6,201 nt of DNA. It comes from Parafilimonas sp. (GTDB lineage Bacteria; Bacteroidota; Bacteroidia; Chitinophagales; Chitinophagaceae). Each line of letters starts with the position of its first letter. The first letter of the stretch is position 1. Shown here one piece after another: positions 1-5,755 of the stretch. The stretch lies in contig JAHEZC010000172.1 in assembly GCA_023251275.1 (NCBI GenBank), positions 1 to 6,201 on the forward strand. Direction: 5' to 3'. Both the position numbers and the translations under genes were made by a program. The notes below the pieces were generated by a model. The model was given only the letters and a program-made list of their open reading frames with translations. It did not search any database and had not been told where the DNA came from.

Positions 1-1095
1 ATTGGCTATACCGATGTGATACAGGTGGCTATTCTTATTATGGGAGGTCTCGTCACAGCCTATCTTGCGCTTACATTACTTTCGGAACACTATGGCTTCG
101 GAAAAGATATCCTGAAAGGATTGAGCCTTGTACGCGAAAAAGCACCTTCACATTTTCACATGATATTTGATAAGACCAATCCTTATTACAAAGACCTTCC
201 CGGCTTATCCGTTTTGGTTGGCGGCATGTGGATCAACAATCTCAATTATTGGGGCTGCAATCAGTATATTACACAACGTGCATTAGGAGCAGATCTCAAA
301 ACAGCACGCAGCGGAATCTTGTTTGCCGCATTTTTAAAGCTGCTCGTACCGCTGATTGTCGTTATCCCGGGAATCACCATGTTTGTAATGCATCAGAATG
401 GAATGTTTCAGCAGGAAATGGTGGACAGCAGCGGTGTAATCAAGCCCGACCATGCCTATCCGACATTAATGAATCTTCTGCCCGATGGCTTGAAGGGCCT
501 TGCTTTCGCGGCACTCACTGCAGCCATTGTGGCATCTCTTGCAGGAAAGACAAACAGCATTGCGACAATCTTCTCATTAGACATTTATAAAAAATATTTT
601 CACAAAGAGGCCAGTGAAAAGCAAATCGTAAAAATTGGCCGCATCACAGTGATTGTCGCAATGATATTGGCAAGTCTCGTAGCGCCTGCCTTAAAAAATT
701 TGGACCAGGCGTATCAATTCATACAGGAATATGTAGGATTTATCTCACCGGGAGTATTCGCCATATTCCTGCTGGGCTTTTTCTGGAAACGCACTACTGC
801 AAATGCTGCGTTAGCTTCAGCCCTGCTTACCATACCGCTCTCAATCATATTGAAATTTTTACCGGCTTGGACTAACGGGTCATTTCCCGATTATCCTTTT
901 CTCGACCGCATGTCTATCGTGTTTGTAATACTTATTGTGCTGATTGTAATAATCAGCCTTCTCGATAAGCGAAACCAGGATCGTTCTAAGGCTTTAGAGA
1001 TAGATACCGCCATGTTCCGGTCGTCTCCCGGCTTTATAATCGGCTCAGTAATCATCATTGGAATACTGGCGGCACTCTATACTATTTTCTGGTAA
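1..1095 (+). CDS. Sodium/solute symporter, SGLT (SSS) family, 5'-truncated
   Basis: This is an inner-membrane Na+-coupled cotransporter, most like the Vibrio sugar transporter vSGLT, so a sugar is the likely substrate (inferred). The frame is open from base 1, reading IGYTDVIQVAILIMGG, so the GTG at 16 is not the real start. About 180 N-terminal residues lie outside the window, judged from the vSGLT alignment; 364 residues are visible. Family landmarks, recalled from vSGLT, are N260 and Y263 of the sugar site (codons 238 and 247, in NNLNYWGCNQY), K294 (codon 337, AAFLKLLVP) and Q428 (codon 724, FIQEYVG). The Na2-site stretch AAIVASLAG (about 520-546) keeps the second serine (535) but has Ala (532) where vSGLT has the first. 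The C-terminus ends in a hydrophobic helix, AALYTIFW, as in vSGLT. A terminator follows at about 1175-1215. The family is secure; the substrate is not. Confidence 0.93.
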   Translation: MGYTDVIQVAILIMGGLVTAYLALTLLSEHYGFGKDILKGLSLVREKAPSHFHMIFDKTNPYYKDLPGLSVLVGGMWINNLNYWGCNQYITQRALGADLKTARSGILFAAFLKLLVPLIVVIPGITMFVMHQNGMFQQEMVDSSGVIKPDHAYPTLMNLLPDGLKGLAFAALTAAIVASLAGKTNSIATIFSLDIYKKYFHKEASEKQIVKIGRITVIVAMILASLVAPALKNLDQAYQFIQEYVGFISPGVFAIFLLGFFWKRTTANAALASALLTIPLSIILKFLPAWTNGSFPDYPFLDRMSIVFVILIVLIVIISLLDKRNQDRSKALEIDTAMFRSSPGFIIGSVIIIGILAALYTIFW

Positions 1096-1174
1096 ATTAA
1101 AGCCACAAAAATTTGTGTTGAATACAATAAATATTTTTTTTATCTTGCAGAAGTTTTTTAAGGGTTTAGGGTTG

Positions 1175-1215
1175 AAAAAAAGAAACTCCGCAATTCCTGG
1201 CGGAGTTTCGCTTTT
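1175..1215 (+). terminator. Rho-independent terminator after the symporter gene
   Basis: A perfect 10-bp stem, GAAACTCCGC (1182-1191) and GCGGAGTTTC (1200-1209), closes an 8-base loop and is followed by GC then TTTT (1212-1215). A run of seven A (1175-1181) precedes the stem, so it may also work weakly in the other direction. It lies about 87 bases after the symporter stop codon. Confidence 0.85.
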
Positions 1216-1333
1216 ATGAATACTTCACAAAGGCTGCTCACAAGCCTGATAATTATTTAATTGCACACAAAAAATTTATACCCGAATAAACTATATTTTC
1301 AATTTCAGGTCTTAGAAAAACTGTAACCCTGTT

Positions 1334-1370
1334 AAAAAAAATACGGCCTTCCCCCGGAAGGGTTGGCCGT
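1334..1370 (-). terminator. Orphan terminator-like hairpin, minus strand
   Basis: Outer arms ACGGCC (1343-1348) and GGCCGT (1365-1370) enclose inner arms TTCC (1349-1352) and GGAA (1356-1359). Read on the minus strand, this is a GC-rich stem with a small bulge followed by A and eight T (1341 down to 1334), which is the layout of an intrinsic terminator. No minus-strand gene lies upstream of it within the window. The plus strand has no T-tract after the stem. It could also be a chance structure or part of a regulatory RNA. Confidence 0.5.
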
Positions 1371-1558
1371 TGCTACCTATGAAAAACACCAATTTCAGAG
1401 AATTATATCAGCGGGTAAAGTTATGAATAATATTAAATGGAATTTCCCGTTTTTTTTAAAAAGCTCTTGAATCTAACCGGCCAGCATGCATTAACCTGCA
1501 AAATGTTAAACGGAACCAGAAATAATTCCGGTAGCAGTCTTCTTACCGCGGCAATAGT

Positions 1559-1566
1559 TAACTTTG
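1559..1566 (+). promoter_or_regulatory. purQ promoter -7 box
   Basis: TAACTTTG matches the Bacteroidota -7 consensus TAnnTTTG exactly and ends 17 bases before the purQ ATG. No clear TTTG or TTG -33 element is seen at the usual spacing. The predicted leader is therefore only about 10 bases long, with no Shine-Dalgarno sequence, as is common in this phylum. Confidence 0.6.
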
Positions 1567-1583
1567 CATTCTAATCTATACAC

Positions 1584-2243
1584 ATGAAATTCGGAGTGGT
1601 TGTTTTCCCCGGCTCAAATTGCGACCGCGATATGCAGGATGCACTTCAAAACGATCTCGGCAAAGAAGTGATCATACTTTGGCATAAGGACAAAGACCTC
1701 AGTATGTTCACAACGGATGACTGCATTGTTTTACCTGGCGGTTTTTCTTTCGGTGATTACCTGCGATGCGGCGCCATTGCCCGCTTTAGCCCGATGATGC
1801 AATCTGTAGTTGATTTCGCCAATAAGGGCGGAAAAGTTTTAGGCGTATGCAACGGCTTCCAGATATTATGCGAAAGCGGTTTATTGCCGGGCATATTGCT
1901 GAGTAATGGTCAGCAACGGTTTGTATGCAAAAATATTTTTATGAAATATGATGAAGGGGAACCGCTGAAAATACCTGTTGCTCACGGAGATGGCCGATAC
2001 TTTACTGAGGCCAAAATATTGGATGAACTCGAAACAAACAACCAGGTGATATTCCGTTATTGTGATGAATATGGAAACATTGATATAGCCTCAAATCCCA
2101 ATGGAGCGGCAAGAAATATCGCAGGCATCCGCAACAAAGCAGGAAATGTATTTGGCTTGATGCCGCATCCTGAAAGAGCCAGTTCAGAAGCATTGGGCAA
2201 TACAGACGGACGAAAAGTGTTCAGCATTTTAGGGTTGAATTAA
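1584..2243 (+). CDS. purQ: Phosphoribosylformylglycinamidine synthase subunit I (glutaminase PurQ)
   Basis: PurQ is the class I glutamine amidotransferase subunit of FGAM synthase. It hydrolyses glutamine and passes ammonia to PurL for the fourth step of cytosolic purine synthesis, with PurS as bridging subunit. The 219 residues match the small stand-alone PurQ type. It opens with MKFGVVVFPGSNCDRD, carries the oxyanion strand LPGGFSFGDYLRCGA (49-63), the nucleophile elbow GVCNGFQIL with Cys89, and GLMPHPERA with His195 and Glu197, so the catalytic triad is complete. VAHGDGRY (132-139) is another family motif. The ATG at 1584 fits the conserved N-terminus and sits just after a -7 box. No purS, purL or other pur gene is adjacent, so it is probably transcribed alone. 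The next gene begins 61 bases downstream behind its own -7 box. Confidence 0.97.
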   Translation: MKFGVVVFPGSNCDRDMQDALQNDLGKEVIILWHKDKDLSMFTTDDCIVLPGGFSFGDYLRCGAIARFSPMMQSVVDFANKGGKVLGVCNGFQILCESGLLPGILLSNGQQRFVCKNIFMKYDEGEPLKIPVAHGDGRYFTEAKILDELETNNQVIFRYCDEYGNIDIASNPNGAARNIAGIRNKAGNVFGLMPHPERASSEALGNTDGRKVFSILGLN

Positions 2244-2253
2244 CAATCACAAC

Positions 2254-2274
2254 TGAAAATAAAAACTATTTTCA
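2254..2274. repeat. AT-rich inverted repeat between purQ and the dsb operon
   Basis: TGAAAATA (2254-2261) and TATTTTCA (2267-2274) form a perfect 8-bp stem with a 5-base AAAAC loop, 10 bases after the purQ stop codon. It is too AT-rich and lacks a T-tract, so it is at best a weak terminator or 3'-end stabiliser. It lies directly upstream of the next -7 box, so an operator role is also possible. Confidence 0.35.
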
Positions 2275-2282
2275 TCCGTATA

Positions 2283-2290
2283 TAATTTTG
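2283..2290 (+). promoter_or_regulatory. -7 box of the dsbD operon promoter
   Basis: TAATTTTG fits the Bacteroidota -7 consensus TAnnTTTG and ends 14 bases before the ATG at 2305. No matching -33 TTTG is visible at the usual distance, and the region is AT-rich, so the call rests on the -7 box and its position alone. Confidence 0.5.
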
Positions 2291-2304
2291 TCAAAGGTTT
2301 AATA

Positions 2305-2757
2305 ATGAAAAGACTTTTATCATCATTCGCAACTTTAGTTATTACGCTGAATGTATCAGCCCAGTTAAGCGATCCTGTGAAGTGGACTTTTGCATCAGCC
2401 AAAAAAGAAGATAAAATTTATAATGTGGTAATTACAGCAACTTTGCCGAAACCCTGGCATATTTATTCACAAACTACACCCCAGGGCGGACCCATTCCTA
2501 CCAGTTTCAGTTTTAAAACCAACCCGCTTGTGGTACTTGATGGCAAGGTGAAAGAAGACGGCAAACTGGAAATAATACATGATGAAAATTTCGGCGTTGA
2601 TGTAAAATATTATTCTGACAAAGTTGTATTTACTCAAACCATAAAACTCAAGTCTCCCGTAAAAACCAACTTTATGGGTACATTGGAATATATGGTTTGC
2701 AATGACTCTAAATGCCTGCCGCCCAAAAAGCTTCCATTCAATATTCAATTGCAATGA
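2305..2757 (+). CDS. Secreted stand-alone DsbD alpha-domain (DsbD_N/DsbC-like) protein
   Basis: This is a 150-residue protein resembling the N-terminal periplasmic (alpha) domain of DsbD, the part that hands electrons to oxidised thiol proteins. Residues 1-19 form a signal peptide with a likely SA|Q cleavage site, so the mature protein is periplasmic. PKPWHIYSQ (49-57) is typical of the family. The active site is Cys132 and Cys137 in CNDSKCLPP; E. coli DsbD has a comparable pair with one more residue between them (recalled). It has no membrane helix after the signal peptide and no thioredoxin domain. Its stop codon overlaps the dsbD start (ATGA, 2754-2757), so the two are translationally coupled. 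It probably accepts electrons from the DsbD membrane domain and reduces periplasmic clients, which is inferred from domain and context. Confidence 0.82.
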   Translation: MKRLLSSFATLVITLNVSAQLSDPVKWTFASAKKEDKIYNVVITATLPKPWHIYSQTTPQGGPIPTSFSFKTNPLVVLDGKVKEDGKLEIIHDENFGVDVKYYSDKVVFTQTIKLKSPVKTNFMGTLEYMVCNDSKCLPPKKLPFNIQLQ

Positions 2758-4697
2758 AAAAGAATTTCATTGTATTTCTTGCAATTCTTTGCAACAGTTC
2801 TCTTTCTGCACAAAACGATACACTGATAAAATGGAATATCCAGGTAAAACATATTAGGGACAGTTTGTTTGAACTCACTGCCAATACAACCATACCCAAA
2901 GGCTGGCATTTGTATGGCAAAAACCCTTCACAAGAATTGGAAGGGATTAAATTTATCTTCGATTATGAAAATGTCCAGTCCCGAAATCCTGTGCAGGTCA
3001 ATCGTACTGCGGAAAAGATCAATGATCCTGCTTTTAAAAACGAGGAAATAAATGTTTATACAGGCACGATAAAAGCAATTCAGCAATTAAAAATCAATGG
3101 TGTAATACCTTCAGCTTTAAGAGGAAGCATCAGTGCTTTTCTGGGCAGGAATGATGAATTTTTGACTGCTGAACAAAGCTTCGAAGTTGCAATTGCCGGC
3201 GGTGGTAAAACTTCTGCTGATTCGCAGCGGATACGAATATCATCTGTTGATATTACTCAGCCGTTGGCAAACTGCGTAGAATCCGGGTCCCCGGATGATA
3301 GTTTATGGACCGTTTTTTTTCTTGGCCTCTTCGGCGGGTTAATTGCACTACTTACTCCCTGTGTTTTTCCAATGATACCGGTTACCGTTTCTTTCTTTAC
3401 CAGGCGGTCAGGTACAGGGGGGCAAAGTATGCGCAATGGGGCGCTATACGGTTTTTTTATTTTTGTGATTTACACATTGATAAGCCTCCCCTTTCATCTT
3501 ATTGGAAATGCAGATCCCGGAATTTTTAATACTATCGCTACCAATTCGACTTTGAATATTATTTTTTTCCTCGTATTTATTGCGTTTGCACTTTCTTTTT
3601 TTGGCTTTTTTGAGATTACGCTGCCATCACATATTGCAGGCAAAGCCGATTCAAGAAGCAATCTGGAAAGTTTGGGCGGAATTTTTTTTATGGCGCTTAC
3701 ACTTGTAATTGTTTCATTTTCTTGCACCGGCGTAATTCTGGGCAGCCTGCTGGTAGGATATTTAAAAAATGGTGCATGGCCCCTTACCGCTGGCCTGTCC
3801 GGTTTCGGCCTGGCACTGGCGTTGCCGTTTGCTGTATTTGCCGTTTTTCCCGGCTGGCTAAAATCAATTCCGAAATCAGGAGGGTGGCTGGATATAATAA
3901 AGAAATGCCTTGCATTTATAGAACTTGGGCTTGCATTCAAATTTTTATCAAATGCCGATCTTGTGATGCATTGGGGGTTGCTGAAAAGAGAAGTGTTCAT
4001 AGGAATATGGATACTGGTCAGCATAGGATTGACCTTATATCTTTTTGGAGCTTTCCGCTTACCGCATGATGCGAAAGGCATGAAGATCGGGACCGGGAGA
4101 AAAATTGCAGGAATATTTACCACGCTTTTTACCTTTTATCTCATTCCCGGTATTACACAAACACCCTACGCAAATCTTCACCTGTTGAGCGGATTTCCGC
4201 CGCCGCTTAACTACAGTATATATGGAAAGGATAATGTACGGGGCAAAGGTCTTGAAGCAAATGTGATAAATGATTACGAAGCAGCGCTTCAATTAGCAAA
4301 AGAACAGAACAAGCTTTTATTGATTGATTTTACCGGCTGGGCATGTGTAAATTGCCGAAAGATGGAAGAAAATGTATGGACAAAGCCGGAAGTGTATAAT
4401 TATATCCGGAATAATTTTATACTGGTATCGCTGTATGTGGATGACAGGCAGAAATTGCCTGTAGAGCAGCGCACTACTTATACAAAAAAAGATGGCTCAA
4501 AAAAAAATATTGAGACCAATGGCGATAAATGGGCAACTTTCGAAGAAGAGAATTTTATCCAGGCTTCGCAGCCCTTGTATGTGATACTTGATAATAATGA
4601 AAAGCTCATCAATCATCCTGTCGGATATACACCCAATGCAAAAGAATACAGGGAATGGTTACAATGCGGCATAGAAACTTCTGAAGCAAAAAAATGA
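2754..4697 (+). CDS. dsbD: Thiol:disulfide interchange protein DsbD with cysteine-less alpha domain
   Basis: DsbD carries electrons from cytoplasmic thioredoxin across the inner membrane to periplasmic thiol proteins. The 647-residue product has a signal peptide (1-19, SA|Q), an alpha-like domain (about 21-148, with IPKGWHLYGK), a beta domain of about eight membrane helices (about 187-467), and a C-terminal thioredoxin-like gamma domain (about 505-640). Beta cysteines are Cys203 in TPCVFPMIPVT and Cys324 in FSCTGVILG. The gamma active site is Cys531-Val-Asn-Cys534, with a likely cis-proline at 607. The alpha domain lacks its usual cysteine pair: the aligned stretch reads LGRNDEFLTAE (130-140). 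A lysine-rich insert (about 566-600) lies between CxxC and the cis-proline. E. coli DsbD is about 565 residues. The ATG at 2754 is preferred over one at 2712 because the signal peptide starts there and the stop-start overlap is ATGA. A terminator follows 15 bases after the stop. Confidence 0.94.
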   Translation: MKKNFIVFLAILCNSSLSAQNDTLIKWNIQVKHIRDSLFELTANTTIPKGWHLYGKNPSQELEGIKFIFDYENVQSRNPVQVNRTAEKINDPAFKNEEINVYTGTIKAIQQLKINGVIPSALRGSISAFLGRNDEFLTAEQSFEVAIAGGGKTSADSQRIRISSVDITQPLANCVESGSPDDSLWTVFFLGLFGGLIALLTPCVFPMIPVTVSFFTRRSGTGGQSMRNGALYGFFIFVIYTLISLPFHLIGNADPGIFNTIATNSTLNIIFFLVFIAFALSFFGFFEITLPSHIAGKADSRSNLESLGGIFFMALTLVIVSFSCTGVILGSLLVGYLKNGAWPLTAGLSGFGLALALPFAVFAVFPGWLKSIPKSGGWLDIIKKCLAFIELGLAFKFLSNADLVMHWGLLKREVFIGIWILVSIGLTLYLFGAFRLPHDAKGMKIGTGRKIAGIFTTLFTFYLIPGITQTPYANLHLLSGFPPPLNYSIYGKDNVRGKGLEANVINDYEAALQLAKEQNKLLLIDFTGWACVNCRKMEENVWTKPEVYNYIRNNFILVSLYVDDRQKLPVEQRTTYTKKDGSKKNIETNGDKWATFEEENFIQASQPLYVILDNNEKLINHPVGYTPNAKEYREWLQCGIETSEAKK

Positions 4698-4712
4698 TCT
4701 AATATTAGTCAA

Positions 4713-4742
4713 AAAAAATCCCCTCTTACGAGGGGATTTTTT
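4713..4742. terminator. Bidirectional rho-independent terminator after dsbD
   Basis: A perfect 13-bp stem, AAAAAATCCCCTC (4713-4725) and GAGGGGATTTTTT (4730-4742), has a TTAC loop. The T-run ends the dsbD transcript on the plus strand. The A-run gives a matching T-run for the convergent sigma factor gene on the minus strand, although that stop codon is about 156 bases away. Confidence 0.92.
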
Positions 4743-4759
4743 GGGGGACCTGTAATTTG

Positions 4760-4832
4760 GTTGTCATTCTGTTGTCATTTCGTGTTATGGCAAGATTGGG
4801 GAAATGTTACACAATTTGCAACAGAATGACAA
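4760..4832. repeat. Perfect 14-bp inverted repeat with a tandem TTGTCATT motif
   Basis: TTGTCATTCTGTTG (4761-4774) and its exact reverse complement CAACAGAATGACAA (4819-4832) flank 44 bases. GTTGTCATT occurs twice in tandem, at 4760-4768 and 4771-4779, 11 bases apart, so TTGTCATT is present three times, once inverted. A nested 6-bp pair CATTTC/GAAATG (4776-4781, 4801-4806) lies inside. It sits between the dsbD terminator and the 3' end of the convergent sigma gene. There is no transposase and no obvious target-site duplication. Its function is unknown. Confidence 0.75.
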
Positions 4833-4898
4833 GAACTTTTCTTCCCGCCTCTTTATCTTTCTGCAACGCTCAAAAGTATAAATAAGATTTTGGATTTC

Positions 4899-5516
4899 CT
4901 ACAGGCTGATCTGCTTTTCCGTCATCATTTTCCGTAGATTTATCAACCCATACCGCATTCTTCCCAATGCAGTATTGATACTGCAGTTAGTGGCTTCGGC
5001 AATCTCCTTAAAGCTCATATCGCCGAAGTGTCTCAGCACAATTACTTCCCTCTGCTCTTCCGGCAGTTTTGACAGCATATTATGCACCCTGTCATAGCTT
5101 TGATATCGTACTAATTTTTGTTCTGCATTGTCACCAACAAAATGAATATAATCGAAAATGTCTTTGTTCTCCTGTGTCACGATGGTCGGAGTACGCTTAA
5201 TCTTCCTGAAATAATCCACGCAGAGATTATGCGCTATCCGCATAGCCCAGGGTAAAAATTTTCCTTCTTCATTGTAACGACGGCAACGCAGCGTATCAAT
5301 AATGCGCACAAAAGTTTCCTGGAAAAGATCCTCGGCAAGGTATTTATCCTTTACAATAAAAAGAATCGAGCTGAATAATTTGTCTTTATGCCGTGCAATG
5401 AGTGTTTCTAAAGCATTGCTGTCACCTTCCTGGAAGGAAAGGATTAACTGGATATCTGTGAACTGTTGGTACTTCCTCATAATAGTGCTGATTGGGGAGT
5501 GATGCACAGCCATCAT
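4899..5516 (-). CDS. RNA polymerase sigma-70 family factor, ECF type
   Basis: This is a 205-residue alternative sigma factor that directs RNA polymerase to a specific promoter set. Region 2 spans about residues 36-105, with AEDLFQETFVRI (61-72) and GKFLPWAMRIAHNLCVDYFRK (85-105). Region 4 spans about 143-197, with LPEEQREVIVLRHFGDMSF, then the helix-turn-helix EIAEATNCSINTALGRMRYG. There is no region 1 or 3, as in ECF factors. The ATG at 5516 follows an in-frame TAA directly. Recalled homologues begin near residue 13 (MRKYQQF), so a 193-residue product starting at 5480 is a serious alternative. No Shine-Dalgarno sequence helps the choice. No anti-sigma gene is adjacent: it is convergent with dsbD and divergent from uvrA. 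Regulon and stimulus cannot be told from the sequence. Confidence 0.93.
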   Translation of the reverse strand: MMAVHHSPISTIMRKYQQFTDIQLILSFQEGDSNALETLIARHKDKLFSSILFIVKDKYLAEDLFQETFVRIIDTLRCRRYNEEGKFLPWAMRIAHNLCVDYFRKIKRTPTIVTQENKDIFDYIHFVGDNAEQKLVRYQSYDRVHNMLSKLPEEQREVIVLRHFGDMSFKEIAEATNCSINTALGRMRYGLINLRKMMTEKQISL

Positions 5517-5755
5517 TTAAGTGGTAAACTTCATGAATTGGCTTGAGTAAAGTTTATTCTTATAGGCGATGTTTTTGTGAAAGCAATGTGAATGTAAACA
5601 GATTATTTAGTTTTAGTGCTGCCGCTTTGTAAAAAAAATGTAAATAAAGGAAATTTTAATTAAAACTTAAGATGCCTTGAAATTATTCATAAATATCCGG
5701 ATAAAGTTACATATAAACAATAAAATAAATTAAAGTGTATTTTTATCGGGCAGAT
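5517..5755. other. Divergent intergenic region between sigma factor and uvrA
   Basis: These 239 AT-rich bases must contain the promoters of both divergent genes. No exact TAnnTTTG box was found for either. For uvrA the nearest candidate is TATTTTTA (5738-5745), one base off consensus. For the sigma gene the minus strand has TTGCTT and TATAAG 16 bases apart (5586 to 5559), a spacing known from other phyla but not typical here. No strong hairpin is seen. Confidence 0.4.

Larger units (their letters stand above)
1096..1583. other. 488-base non-coding intergenic region
   Basis: No convincing gene was found on either strand; the only open frames are of 10 to 15 codons. It is AT-rich. It holds the symporter terminator (1175-1215), a second GC-rich hairpin with a T-tract on the minus strand (1334-1370), a weak imperfect stem (1515-1532, ACCAGAA/TTCCGGT) and the purQ -7 box (1559-1566). 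The stretches 1216-1333 and 1424-1514 show nothing recognisable. Confidence 0.7.

Noticed and set aside
228..590. Plus-strand open frame of 120 codons
   Set aside because: It is an out-of-frame shadow of the symporter gene, and its product is rich in Cys, Arg and His without family features.
1216..1260. Short ORF starting ATGAATACTTCA
   Set aside because: It has only 14 codons, starts in the T-tract of a terminator and has no promoter of its own.
2712..2753. Upstream ATG extending dsbD by 14 residues
   Set aside because: The extension puts a polar stretch before an otherwise textbook signal peptide starting at 2754, and it would overlap the previous gene by 46 bases.
3494..4123. Long minus-strand open frame of 209 codons
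   Set aside because: It lies wholly inside dsbD, antisense to conserved membrane helices, and its translation has no recognisable domain.
4761..4832. Insertion sequence or mobile element ends
   Set aside because: The 44-base interior has no coding capacity and no target-site duplication is visible at the flanks; it is kept only as an unexplained repeat.
5559..5586. TTGCTT and TATAAG, 16 bases apart on the minus strand, before the sigma gene
   Set aside because: It resembles a proteobacterial sigma-70 promoter, but the primary sigma factor of Bacteroidota uses a different -7/-33 pair, so it was not called as a promoter.
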